64,000 nt of DNA from Heliopora coerulea (taxonomy: Eukaryota > Cnidaria > Anthozoa > Scleralcyonacea > Helioporidae): positions 1,826,001 through 1,890,000 of the forward strand of contig JASJOG010000003.1 of the NCBI GenBank assembly GCA_030142905.1. Direction: 5' to 3'. Of this stretch, positions 18,201-29,539 are shown one piece after another. A program made the translations under genes and the position numbers. Under the pieces are notes generated by a model, which worked only from the letters and a program-made list of their open reading frames with translations, had not been told where the DNA came from and did not search any database. Position 1 is the stretch's first letter. Every line of letters starts with the position of its first letter.

Positions 18201-20695
18201 AAACCAGTCGACTGTGACGTTCATACGCTCTGTATTACTAAGAACTGACTGAGCATTAGTATTGACATTTTAAGGAGAAAATTGTTATCAAATTACCATT
18301 CTTTTTCTGCTGCGAAAGATAAATATATTTTATGTCACCGTCCATTACGTTTATCCGTGAACGCTCCCAAGAGACATAATTCCAGCTGTGCTTTACTGTG
18401 GCTAAACTTGGCATTTTTTAACTACACAAACGTTTCAAGCCATACATTCTCGTTCGCCTTATCGATTAAAATTCCGAATATAAAATATGGAAATTAATTT
18501 TCACAAACGTCCGAACATTCAAGTTGAACCCTGATAAAGCCAAATTAGACCCTCCCTTTTGAAGTTTAGAAGGATACCAGGAGGCTGAAGTCTACAAAAT
18601 TGGCCTTAGTTATATAAAATTACTGAAATGAAGCGGAAAATTCGAAATCATCTTGATCTGTCTATCTGTGTCTTATGCAAAGTGAAATCGACTAACGAAT
18701 GATTTTAAAAGGCACGGTCGCGAGCCTAACCCTCGTTTACCACTACGTCTAGAAAACTCTGTTGTTATGTGATAAACTAGAGAAGTAGATAAGAAGGTAG
18801 CACATTGTTTTCGAGCGTTGAAAATTTGTAGTGCCAAAGTTCCTTGATGTTGAAACCCACCCACGTCCCCGAAGAAAACTTCCTGGGTACGCGCCATCTC
18901 ACTAGTGTTTGATATATCTTCTCAAACGAGAGACTACCCAACGTACGCTACGCCATTTTCGGCGAATTACCCGATTGCTGGCAAGCGTGGAAAATACTTT
19001 CTCCTCTTTATCTTTTGCCAGGACTCGAATATGTCTTTTCGCAATTCTGTGGAGTTTTTATGACCAGTACGATATATTTTCTGATCTATTGCCTCTACAA
19101 AAGAAATAAACCAGATATCTTCCCCTCTGCCATTGTTCCAGGGGTTTTGTCAGGCATTTTATGGGCCATAGGAGATGGTATGTCCTTTTGTTTTGTTCGT
19201 GTGTTTCTGTTTTTTCGCTTTGTCATATCTAAGTAATATTTTACAGACCTAAATTTTTGAAAATAACATATGGCTGATAAATATCTGAATTCATACATTT
19301 GCATGATATTTTTAGTTGGGTGGTTTATTGCGAATACATCTTTATCCGAAACTGTTAGTTTTCCAATTGTAATGACGGTAAGAGTCAACTTTTGTAACTT
19401 TTTAATTTTAGAAACTTGTTTTACCTACTTCTTAACATTGTTTGAATTCTAGTCTGAATCAAGCTCTAACATGCGGTTCGAGGCATCCACCTAGTTCATA
19501 TTTCTTACGCTGAGGTTTGTCAGTTTATGGCGCTAACTTGACGAGTTTGTCCTTAGAATGTGCGAAGTAATTCGGTAGACTTTCTAACAAATGTAGTTAA
19601 GTGAATTTTTCACTATTTTACAAACATTGATTAAAAATCAAGAACTTATAAATAGAATCAGAAGTTTTTAACCAGAACTAACGAATCGTTGCAGAAAAAT
19701 TACCCAGCCTTTTGTCTCGTCGTTCGGTTGATTGTTTTATGCAAACAATTGTCTTTAGGGCTTAACATGGGCTGGGATAGCCGTTTCCTAGAAGTATTAC
19801 GTCATATGAAGGTCTGCATGCTGTTCCCCTGATTCGTGAGATTTACGCGAGCCAGAACCGACCAGAATTAATCCTTCACGGAGTGCCCATGCATATAGTA
19901 GTCATCCATGTTCATTACTTTGTTGTTTTTTTTTACTTAAGTTTTTTATTTCTTGGGGATTCCCTTAGCTTGAAGTTGTTACCTCGAAGATCGTTCTGTC
20001 CACTCCGAGGTGTTCTACAATAGTTTTATATAATTTTATTCTGCAATTTCCACAAAATAACCAAATCACCGGTTTGCCCTTCCTCTCTTTCGCTCATCCT
20101 CCCTTTCTTTCTTTTTGTCCACCTCCCTTTCTTCAGTTTCTTGCTTCCTTCTCGCTCGCCCTCCTTTCACTCTCCTTTTTCCTTTCTCTATTTTCTTCCC
20201 TTTCACTTTTCTTCCTCTTTTTCTTCTTTTGTTTCTGTTCCTATTTTCATTTCCTTTCTTTCCTTTTGCTTTGTTTGGCTTTGCTTTCTCTTTCTTTTCC
20301 CTTCCCTTCCCCTTCCACCTCTCCATTCTTCCTTCCAGCGTTTCCTTCTGCTTTTTTGCCTACCTTTTATTCGATATTTCATTTTTTTTGTTGTTAACTT
20401 CTTTCTGCTATATTTAGTTATGTCATGATGGTGATATAGGGTTTTATATTAACAGGGCCCGGGAATCATAGCTTCAATATGGGGGATTCTGGTATTTAAA
20501 GAGATCACGGTAACGAGTTGTTAGTTTTCCTTGTGGTTTTCTTGTCAGTCCCTGTGGTTAAACTATTGACATTTTTCAAAAAATATTTTAAATATTTGTT
20601 TATGTTTCTTTTAGGGAATACGAAATTATATTATCCTTGGTGCAGCATTTTGCTTTTCAATTACAGGTGCAGTTCTAACTGGATTATCTAAATAG
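12293..20695 (+). CDS. TMEM144: TMEM144-like multipass membrane protein (C-terminal eight exons)
   Basis: Eight exons with GT-AG borders and matching phases: 12293-12376, 13313-13373, 13460-13614, 16170-16267, 19022-19177, 19316-19377, 20456-20509 and 20615-20695 (TAG stop). Together they encode 249 residues. Signature segments are LSVLSGILYGVNFIPMYVIQ, YVFSQFCGVFMTSTIYFLIY, DVGWFIANTSLSETVSFPI and GPGIIASIWGILVFKEI. These align in order with animal TMEM144, a ten-helix protein of the drug/metabolite transporter superfamily thought to move sugars, though its substrate is unproven. About the first 110 residues are absent. No exon for them was found between 11,340 and 12,293, so they probably lie left of the viral element. 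Introns hold repeats only: a minisatellite, a hairpin and a pyrimidine tract. Confidence 0.85.
12377..13312. other. Intron of TMEM144-like gene
   Basis: Nothing coding or clearly repetitive was recognised in these roughly 940 bases. Confidence 0.6.
15741..15776. repeat. 15-bp perfect hairpin in intron
   Basis: Arms CAGTCACGTAGAGCT and its exact complement surround a 6-base loop. It lies in the 2.5-kb intron 13615-16169 of the TMEM144-like gene, which otherwise shows no feature I can name. Confidence 0.7.
17430..17665. repeat. Degenerate minisatellite in intron
   Basis: About eight to ten imperfect copies of a unit of roughly 25 bases of the type GTGTTTCAGGAACGATTGTT. It lies in the 2.75-kb intron 16268-19021. 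Unit boundaries are blurred by indels. The rest of that intron shows nothing I can identify. Confidence 0.65.
20074..20395. repeat. Long polypyrimidine tract in intron
   Basis: About 320 bases that are almost pure C and T on the + strand, ending about 60 bases before the splice acceptor at 20455. Apparent ORFs here are low-complexity artefacts on both strands. Such tracts can form triplex DNA and are mutable. Confidence 0.85.
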
Positions 20696-20867
20696 CAATC
20701 TTCAACGTTTGTTAATATCTGGGTTTCTTCAGTGACTAACTAAGGGATATAATCTCTCAGCTCTATTCTTTCATTATTCTTTCAACGGAATGTACCAACA
20801 TGGTTCTGTATATTTTAAGTGAAATTATGCTTAATCTAGGTTCCATCGCAAAATGAACCAATCACTA

Positions 20868-21041
20868 CAGTAAAACTCCCCAAAGTCGGATTCCATTGTG
20901 CATCAAAATTTCGTCCGAGTTAAGCAAAATCCGAGTTATGTGTTACTCGGATATAAAGTTAGAAATCAACGGGACTTTTTGACGCATCCGAAATAGCCGA
21001 AGATCCGAGTTTAGCGAGTCCGACCCAGGCGAGTTTTGCTG
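20868..21041. mobile_element. Short MITE with TA target duplication (pogo/mariner type)
   Basis: The inverted ends CAGTAAAACTC... and ...GAGTTTTGCTG match over about 23 bases with a few mismatches, and TA dinucleotides flank both sides (20866-20867, 21042-21043). The 174-base interior repeats the CCGAGTTA/ACTCGGAT theme and codes for nothing. It lies just past the TMEM144-like gene's stop. Confidence 0.7.
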
Positions 21042-21261
21042 TATTTCGTCCACACTTTAACTGAAACAGGTTCTGGGAGAAAACAATTGTCGTTCATTCT
21101 ATGAATGATTTTTCCCAGAATTGCCTGCGAAAGAAAGTAAATGAAGTGAATAAGTAAATAGTAAACTTTTTACTTTACCTCTACCAAAACACAAATTGCT
21201 CCTTGATATCATGATTTTTGTAAATTTAAAGTTCCTTCACACATTTGGATAACCCTCTCAA

Positions 21262-23760
21262 TTAATAAGGATTCGATAATGTATCGTATTTTAGGTAATG
21301 TAGCGCCTCGTCACTGCTGTTAGTCTTCATTATAATACGAGCAGCTCGTCTTTGTAGTTTTTCAATTGAATTAGTATTTACTTTGCCACAACAGTTCCAA
21401 ACAATGTCACCATAATCAACTATAGATAAGATAAACGACTTGTATATTACATTCGCTGTGTTCACGGTAATATTCTTTCTGATTCGATTAAGGATTCCCA
21501 ATCTCTTTCTAGTTCTATTTAAGACATACTTTACTTGGGCTTTCCGCGACAGGGTCTCATCCATGACAACTCCTAGATATTTATATTCGAATACACGTTT
21601 AATGTAACAACCCTCAAAAGAGGCTGAGAAATTATTAACAGAGGACCATCTAGGTGCCGAACCAAATAGTACACACTCTGTTTTTCCTCTGTGAAGAAAG
21701 AGGCTGTTACTTACTATCCAGTCTTTGACCAGTTTTAATTCCTTATTGAATGTAATTTCGATCTCCTCCGAAGTTCTAGCTGTATAAAACAAAACCGTAT
21801 CATCGGCATACATCAACACATTGCACCGATCAACGGCTAGCGGGAGATCGTTAACAAATATGACAAACAGAAATGGACCCAGAATTGATCCCTCGAGTAC
21901 GCCTGAGGTAATTATATAAGGAACTAATAGATCTTTTCCGTAGCCCACCATTTGTCTGCGTTCTGTCAGATAAATAGAGAACCAACCAAGCCCCTCATTA
22001 GAAATACCATAAGATTCCAATTTTTCAGCAACATGTCATGATCAACGGTATCGGACGCTTTGCGTCAGTCAATAAAAACAGCTCCAGTTAATAGCCCTTG
22101 ATCAATACCACGCCAAATCGAATCAGTAAAAGATATTGTAGCTGTCACCGTAGAGTGATTCTTACGAAATCCACATTGATAGGGACTGAGTAACTGATGC
22201 TCACTCAAATATTGATAGAACTGGTGGTGAACAGCCCTTTGCAGAACCTGGGAAGCCACAGGAAGTACAGAAATAGGACGATAATTTCCTTATCGGTTGG
22301 ATTACCCTTCTTTAACAATGGTGTTACCCTCGCGTTTTTCCAATCAGATGGTACCATTCCCGAAGCCAAGGACATAATAATTTTGGCTAACGGTTTGGCA
22401 ATTATTTCCGCTGAGTCTTTAAAAAGGTATGGTGATATGTTGTCCAGTCCACACGACTTACTAGACTTCAACTTTCTAAGTTGGTTAAGAATGAAATAAT
22501 CTGTTACTTCATCAAACGTAAAAAAGTACTTTTCTATTAGTTGATTGTTGAAACTGAATGCAGTGCGCGCTCAATAGGTTCCCAAGTGTTTGGACTAGAC
22601 GTGTAACAGTGCCGGTGAAAAATTTATTAAAGGCATCGGCTATTTTTTTGTCATCAACAAAGAGTTTACTATCGATGTTCATACCTGATGAAACGGTTTT
22701 TCTTTCACCGGGCAAGATCTTTTTCATTGTTTTCCAAAAGGCTTTCTGATCATCGCTATGGTTTTCGAGTAACCGCTGGTTATATAATCGTTTAGTTTTC
22801 CTCAGAATTTGTTGTCCGATTGCGACTACGACGGTATCTAGCCCAGTCCTCCTCATGGCTGGATTTTCTCGCCTTTTTCAAAAGGTACTCGCGTTGTCGA
22901 ATGTTCCGTTTAATTTCTCCGGTCAGTCAAGGACAATTATTTAATCCGCATACGCGTTTCTGAATTAATGGCGCATCTTGATCAGCAACCCGGAGAAACG
23001 TAGACTCAAACCTCAGCCATTGGTCATTAATGCAGTAGGAGTCTTGATCTGTTGATCTTGCATTGATCATCAAAGTGTTGTTTGAGGGGTCCGTCGGGAA
23101 TTATAACATCCCAGTTGATATCTTTCAAGTCTTGAATAAAGTTTTTCGGTCATAATTTGCATAATTTCGTACAATTCTTAGCTGCAGCGATACTTTATTC
23201 CAGTTCAATTTCCGAATACAAAAAACCATCTCATGATCACTTAGATTCGTATTTATCACTCCTGAGGAACTTATGTTCTGAGCACAGGTAATAGCTACTA
23301 TGTCTAGCAAAGTTTTCAAAACTTGCGTTATGCGAGTTGGTTGAGAAATCAGTTGGGTAAGACCAAATGTCTTTCAAAGGGCTAGACGTTTAGATTCAGT
23401 TGGGATATTTTGCTTGGCAGACAAATCACAGTTGAAATCGCCCGTGATAACTATCTCTTTCCCCTGAGATGTTTGCACTATCCAAGATGCCTTCAAATTT
23501 AGATAAAAATTCCCCATCATGATAAGAAGAGGAATTTGGTGGTCTTTAGTATGTCCCAACTAGGGAACTACGTGATTTAAATACCAAAACTTCTAGCCAT
23601 AGCCCCTTCAACACCGGCAATTTCAAGATCAGTTCTTCAGATAACGGATGTTTCATTCTTTACATACATAGCTAGGCCACCGCTTTTTGATCCTATATCT
23701 TGCCTGAACAGCCTATAACCTGGGATCTCAAGTTCACCATCCATGAGCCCATGTTTCAGA
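21262..23760 (-). pseudogene. Decayed CR1/Jockey-like LINE (endonuclease and reverse transcriptase)
   Basis: Reading leftward, an AP-endonuclease remnant appears first near 23,760-23,375 (GYRLFRQD, GDFNCDLSAKQ), then a linker and reverse transcriptase in several frames. The RT fragments include SCGLDNISPYLFKDS (22,471-22,205), CGFRKNHSTVTA (22,259-22,065) and the catalytic YADDTVLFY block in the longest open piece (22,020-21,262, 252 residues). The piece ends with the post-RT KLQRRAARIIMK motif common in CR1/Jockey LINEs. At least four frame breaks or stops separate the pieces, so it is dead. The 3' end is at about 21,200-21,260. Confidence 0.85.
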
Positions 23761-23833
23761 TAATGTTAATATATGTAGTCCACTGAACGTCAATTCAGCA
23801 ATCGTAAGGCGTAATTCATCTTTCTTTCCACAC

Positions 23834-24098
23834 AGTCCCCTTACAGGGGCGGACTAAGAGGTCGGGCAATCGGACGTGGACCGAGGGTCCGGATCCTATG
23901 GGGGCCCAAAAACACCCGGACGGGAAAAATTGATTTTTTTCAGCAAGGAGCCTCGAATGGTAGAAAAGTCGCTGACAATCAGGCAGCCGCCGATTCACGG
24001 AAATGGAAAGCGTAGAGTCGGGAATTGGCTTTTGAAAAGAGTTTGTCAGAGTCTGCATCTAAAACTGCGTATCTATATCAAATTTCCTATTACAGATG
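23834..24098. other. Repeat-derived sequence between two LINEs, hAT-like end
   Basis: Begins with CAGGGGCGGACTAAGAGG at 23834, the kind of end found on many hAT-family elements. No matching right end was located, and no coding capacity is seen. Confidence 0.35.
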
Positions 24099-24176
24099 GG
24101 CTTTTATTGATTGTGCTAGTAAAAGTAGCACTTTATGCTACTAGCACTCCTCGTTTTTAACCAAAATTATGCTAAA

Positions 24177-24178
<2 letters not shown>

Positions 24179-24224
<46 letters not shown>

Positions 24225-25390
24225 CTTTATTTAAACAGTTCACTCAGCTGCAACAGCTGTTATAAATAGATGACCTGTATGAGATATAATGTGAGATATT
24301 ATACCATGTAAGGTATTTAGATTAGTAACTAAAACTATATGTTAAAAAATAAAAAATCTAAAAGTTAAAGGATTAAGAATAATATAACCTGAGTTTGGAT
24401 TTAAATAAAAGGAATGAATTCTTCCTTAAGTTCTTGTGGAAGTTTGTTATAAAACATAGCTCCTTGGTAAGCAAATGACTTCTTTGCAGCCTCCGTCCGT
24501 ATCCTTGGAATGGCAAGATTTAGTTTATTTCCACGAGTATTTTGTTTATGGTTTAGTCTTGTAAAAGTATCGTCAAATGGTGATGGAAGGAGGCCATGAA
24601 TACATTTAAAAACATTGGTCATACTGATCATTTGCCTTCGATCTTGAATGGAAATCCAAGTGTTTGTATTCTTTATTCCAAAAACGATTTTATGTGCACG
24701 ATCTTGAATATCCTGCAATTTTTTGCAACACTGACGTTCATCCCCAAGAAAAAATTGTGCTACAGTGCATGATTACTGGCTCAATCATAGTTTTACAAAT
24801 AGTTTCAGCTACAAGTGGAGAAATATTTAAACGCACAGCCGACAACAATTTCACCCTTGTTGAGCCTTTCTTATAAAGCTTCTGCAGGTATTCCGTAAAA
24901 AGTAAATTACTATCCATTATCACTCCAAAGGTACTGATACGATCCTGATTCACACACTTTTATTCCGTCAATATTTAAGTCAACGTCAGAATCATGTGTC
25001 TGCTGAGAAATCCGTTTTGGTGTTTCATACAGAACAAATTCAGTTTTTCCTTTCATCATATTTACAACCAAATTGTTTTGATTAAACCACTTTGAAAGCT
25101 CTTGCAAATCATTGTTCAAGACCTTCTAAATTTCTTGAATATTTCTTGCAGAATAAAAAAAATAGCAGTATCGTCAGCATAGAGAATTAATTTTGATTTT
25201 TGAAGAACTAGATTCAAATCGTTTATATGAATAATAAATAAAAGTGGTCCCAAGATTGACCCCTGCGGTACACCGCAAGTAATTTTCCGTTCCTCAGAAT
25301 TGATTCCGTTATACTGAACAAACTGTGATCGGTTGAACAAATAGTCCTCAAACCATTTTAATTCATTTTGCACAATACCATAGGCCAAGA
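24179..25390 (-). pseudogene. 5'-truncated LINE with microsatellite tail
   Basis: The reverse transcriptase is read leftward: GVPQGSILGPLLFIIHINDL and ILYADDTAIFF (25,388-25,116), then WFNQNNLVVN (25,119-24,910), and downstream pieces to 24,401 ending in the DRAHKIVFG and MFYNKLPQEL post-RT region. Frames change at least three times. The 3' end on this strand runs into an (ATT)n tail at about 24,180-24,222, typical of CR1/L2/RTE LINEs. The endonuclease and N-terminal RT are missing, so it was truncated at insertion. Confidence 0.85.
24180..24224. repeat. (TAA)n microsatellite, LINE 3' tail
   Basis: About 14 consecutive TAA units at the 3' terminus of the minus-strand LINE. Confidence 0.9.
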
Positions 25391-26862
25391 ATTTTGACAG
25401 AATTATGCTCGTCTTTCAAAATTATGCTTCTTCTGAGATTATGCTTCTTCTGAGATTATGCTTTCACAAATTAACTTTAAAAGCTCAAAATTAAATGCTT
25501 GTTTTTTATATAGTAAAGGAAGCAAAACATGTCGTTTCCAACGTTGTCTAGCTTTTAACAGATTGCTCCTTATCCCCTGAAATGTTTTAAATACAACACA
25601 AAATTGCACTGATGGCTTGCTATCATAGTGTCCTCAAAAAGTTCCCTGCTGCATTACACTTGTTTGCAAGTAATCAAGTTAAAGAATATTCATTGAATCG
25701 ACAAAAAGGTTGGAAAAAAACGACAGTTCAGTTAAATTTAACCATTTTCTTTTGACTTTGAGAGCGTGGACTGGATCGGAACTAAAGTTCCGGTGAACCC
25801 CAGGCGCCTACTCTAAGGCCCACTAAGAGAAAGAATTTAACAAGGCTGAAAAAAGCTTTAACTCAATTTCAGCAAAACGTGACTTACTGGAGAGTCATGG
25901 CCCTAGTAATGTGCTCTGTAACTGATAACAATATGCCAGTAATGCTAGCAGTGCTACTTCCACAAAAAAATGGCAAAAATGTGCTCGTTTTCCCAAATTA
26001 TGCCAAAAAATGTGCCGGCACAATCGATAAAAGGCTAATTACAGAAGTCACGGAGAGAGTACTCGGCATCTTTATCACGTCCACAAATCTTCCGTGAACA
26101 TTAAAAACAAATGTGCACAAAAATATATACTCAGGAAAAGGTTCACCACTGACATTAAAGAACGAGTACTTGCCAATCTTTTAGTATAACTAAGAAGCTT
26201 CTGGGTCGATGCCAAAGTCCGTTAATGTTTTTGGGCGTGGAAGCAATATGGATTTTTATGGTTGTTTTTCCTTGTTTCGCAGTTCGGTAATTTTTAAAAT
26301 ACCTGTAATAAGTAATAACTAACTAAATTAAATCTGTTGAATATCATAATTATTGTTCTTCGCCGTAGGGAGTGAAATTTGAGATGCATGTCGTTACCTT
26401 ATCGACGGTTGTTTTGCAGACTGTATGCATTGCACGTCTGGTAAAACTTCAGAAATCCTGGCAACATTTTCCATTTGAGAGTGAAATGACGGAACATCTC
26501 ACAATTCGAACTTGCTACGTATAGAATAGCAATCAATCTTTCTTTCTTTTTTGGCAAGTGGAGCTATACACTACATTTAGACCCTTAGTATTAACTTTTT
26601 CTTAGGAGTCCAAATTTTCCTTCTACACGAAGGCCAAAATGTTGTCAGTCCGCCGTTACCTTACATTTTGATGAATAATTTTTAAACTTCGAATTTTTGT
26701 AATGTTCGTCTGAGACTGGTAGAAACTTCTGATCTCTTATACTGCTTTTCGATGTGGTAGACAAATCCACAGAAGTACCATATAGGTAACATAACTGTGT
26801 TGATTCGAAGTCCGAGCCATGAAATTTAAGATGGAAAGATTCGTGGCAGAATCGACACTATT
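25391..26862. other. Non-coding DNA with repeat remnants
   Basis: The first part belongs to the split non-autonomous element ending near 26,035. From 26,036 to 26,862 no gene, exon or repeat boundary could be supported. Confidence 0.5.
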
Positions 26863-27912
26863 CATAGACGTATCGGCCAGAGGGGCACGGGGGGCACAGG
26901 CCCCCCCAAATTTTTGCGGTCGGGCAATTGAGCTAAAATCCATGTGTCATTCGGGCAAAACATAACTCCTATCAAAGTTGATAAAAGATATACTTAAAAA
27001 CCTAAAAGAACCGCGGACTACAATGAATAATTGAATAGAATAATGCCAATATTAATTGCCTTTAATATATTTTGCCATATATGAATACATCTCTATATGA
27101 ATGATGATGGCTTATGGCTGTTTTGCGGGCTCGTTGTCTTCCACGCGATATTTATAAACAAGTTAGTAAAAGACAAGCTGCACGAAAAAATAAACATTTT
27201 GCGATTATTATTTCAGTAAGCATCTTTGCTATTAGAAAAGGTATATCTGATTTTTTAATTCTATTTTCTTTACACGGCCATGGTTAAGACAACAATTAGA
27301 TTTGCAAATATGAATATGTGCTTGCCTCTTCCGCGCAGTGTAGAGTCTACATTCTAGAAGATAGCAACATGTCAGAAATACTGAAATAATAAAATCTTAC
27401 GATTACATTTTTTCGCGTGTTATCAGGTTACTGTAGACTGAATATAGATTATATTATTGCAGGCAGCCTTCATGCCTTATATGCAACGAAGTTGTATTAA
27501 ACCACGGTGATTAAACTGTACCTTAGTGATGATCGTAGTGAAACGTCGCTTTTAAGACGTGTTGTATGTATTCAACACAATAGATGAGATAAGTTTCTGC
27601 ATTATCTATAGACTGTCGTATTTAATGCATTCGACACGGCTTTTCTTTATTTGAACTTTAGGAATTTGCAAAGATTATTAATCAATATTGCAGAAACATT
27701 GAACATTGTTCTTAGTTTTTGTATTAGTGTTTCTAGACATTTCGGTTAAACTTCTCCTAAAGCAGCCTTTACACAACCATACTCATTTGTTTATAAAAGC
27801 ACATACAAAATCTCGAACAAAGTTGTATATGTGTACTGTGTAACATAACGCAAAGCGGTCGGGCAAACCAATACTGTGCCCCCCCAAACAAGATTAGGCC
27901 CGTACGCCCTTG
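26863..27912. mobile_element. Non-autonomous hAT element, 1,050 bp
   Basis: Flanked by the 8-bp direct repeat ACACTATT (26855-26862 and 27913-27920), the target-duplication size of hAT transposons. The ends CATAGACGTATCGGCC and, inverted, CAAGGGCGTACGGGCC agree at 12 of 16 positions. Just inside both ends are matching G/C runs (GGGGGGCACAG / CTGTGCCCCCCC) and CGGTCGGGCAA. There is no transposase, so it depends on another element. Confidence 0.82.
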
Positions 27913-27925
27913 ACACTATTCGAGG

Positions 27926-28457
27926 CTAGTTCCTCCTGATAATTCTCACACAACTTGGACAATTATGCGTTGAAATGGGGTTCAACGAAATGTCACTACA
28001 CATCAGAATTATATTCACAAGAAGAATTTTTCGAGTTACGTTGACAGCTCGAAGGCAAACAACAACGAACGATGGATTGTCTGACTTCAGGCCGTTTGAT
28101 TTTTTTGGTACAGTGGATAAAATCTCGGTTTTAGTGGTTTCTCTTCCAACATAAATTTCAGTGGAACCATTCCACAGATGACTAGAATCTATATGTTCCA
28201 TATAGCGATTGTTATAGTCGCAAATTACTAACAGGAACAACAACAACAAAACTAGACGAGAGCTGTTGAAACGCCACCGTCTTAGATCTTTTTACAGCAA
28301 CTTCAAAGCAGCTTAAAGAGTTACATTGTTGCAATGCCTGGTTTCTAGATTCCATTTGTTGCAACTGGGGTACCATGAACCAGGGTTTCTTCTTGAAGGG
28401 GTAAGAAAGGGAGACATTTGTCTTTGAAAATTCATTTTGGGTGTCTTCTACAACCAC
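27926..28457 (-). pseudogene. N-terminal fragment of a LINE ORF with degenerate 2A-like motif
   Basis: Two overlapping minus-strand frames (28,457-28,212 and 28,249-27,926). The second contains LLVNIILMCSDISLNP followed by NCPSC...RIIRRN. This layout, a hydrophobic run and an (S/G)DIxxNP motif then a Cys pair, matches the start of many cnidarian CR1-like LINE proteins, where the motif is a ribosome-skipping 2A-like sequence. Here the final Gly-Pro is lost. There is no endonuclease or RT nearby. Confidence 0.5.
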
Positions 28458-29192
28458 AGTAGAATTTTCATGAAGTGACTCAGCCTGGCTGGTTGACTAA
28501 ACCAGCTCATATAATCAGCCCATAAGAAGACCAGTCTACCTATGAAATATTTTCTGGCAGGTTGCAATATGCCACTTGAGCATTGAAGTATCATGCCCAC
28601 AATTTTTTAACTCTGTTTTGCCCCTATCCAGGTAATATTTTCTTGAAGTAACCTGTTAAACATATAATTTCCTTAATGCTATTTCACACCTACCTATAAA
28701 AGTTTAAGATTGAATTTGCTTTTTCAAAGTGCACTAGGCTAAAACTTTACTCTCCACCATAATAACTAGTAAAGTCAAAAATGGCGGACATGGAGAATTT
28801 GGACGTCTATCTTAGTCCTTGGCAGTCAATCTTGAACCCATGATGCCGTACTTCAAAAGCTGATTACTCTGTGGTGAAATTTGAGTTTTACTTTTTCTCA
28901 CCTGCAAAAAAAATAGTCTTGTTTTCTTGTTCATGGTCCCCAATTTTCTCTTCACTTGCACAGCCGTATACAAGACAATAAAATGGCTTTTTTACACTTA
29001 ACCTTAAAACTAAATGCTTTGTTTCTGTTTTCTGTTTTTTTTCATCAGTGGACATTAGGTTTGTTATTTAACCTTAGTACTCCTGGGAAACGCATTTTAA
29101 AGTCGACGTCACGTGAGGGGGACTGGGGCAAAATTTTGGAGGAGGTGCGTGAACCAGTGAACCAATTTCCATATCTGGAATGCTAACTCCAG
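28458..29192. other. Non-coding spacer
   Basis: No convincing coding sequence. A 76-codon ORF at 28956 starts with a hydrophobic run but shows no family match or splice context. Confidence 0.4.
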
Positions 29193-29193
29193 T

Positions 29194-29530
29194 GAACTCT
29201 AAAGACTGGAACGATACCTCGTGATGTCTGGCCTTACAATTGAGTGAGGCCGACATGGGGACAGCCATGTGGGTCAAAAACACGAGTGGGAAAAAATTAT
29301 ACTGAACTTTTATTTTTCATGGACAATTAATTCTAACAAATATACAGTCTTAACGACATTGTCATCCACTTCACTAATGACAAAAAAGAAAACTGTCAAA
29401 AAATCCGAAATGTGAGTGAAGTTTTTCACAATAGGTTGCGTGTTTTATCGCGTAGGGGACTGGGATGACCGGCAAATTGACCCACATGTCAGCCTCCATG
29501 ATGGCTTCAAAATACAGTTTAAGTGAGGCT
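29194..29530. mobile_element. P-type MITE-like fragment
   Basis: Starts with AACTCTAAAGACTGGAACG followed by GATACCTC...ATGTCTGGCCTTAC, matching the end of the P-type element at 36,100-36,207 in inverse orientation. Near 29,480-29,520 an inverted subterminal piece (GACCCACATGTCAGCCTCCA) resembles the other end at 31,905. No coding. Confidence 0.55.
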
Positions 29531-29539
29531 ATTCTGCAC

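Larger units (their letters stand above)
24099..26035. mobile_element. Non-autonomous element with inverted ends, split by a LINE
   Basis: GCTTTTATTGATTGTGC at 24099-24115 is inverted at about 26018-26035 with one mismatch, and related AATTATGCT / GCTAGTA...AGTAGCAC motifs recur inside both ends. The interior is broken by a 5'-truncated LINE at about 24,179-25,390. No coding is visible outside the LINE. Confidence 0.5.

Noticed and set aside
20066..20428. Several overlapping ORFs of about 90-110 codons on both strands
   Set aside because: They fall in a pure pyrimidine/purine tract inside an intron and are low-complexity artefacts.
28956..29186. ORF starting with a hydrophobic, signal-peptide-like run, considered as the first exon of the ZNRF3/RNF43-like gene
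   Set aside because: No PA-domain similarity, no supporting splice donor, and it runs into P-type transposon sequence.
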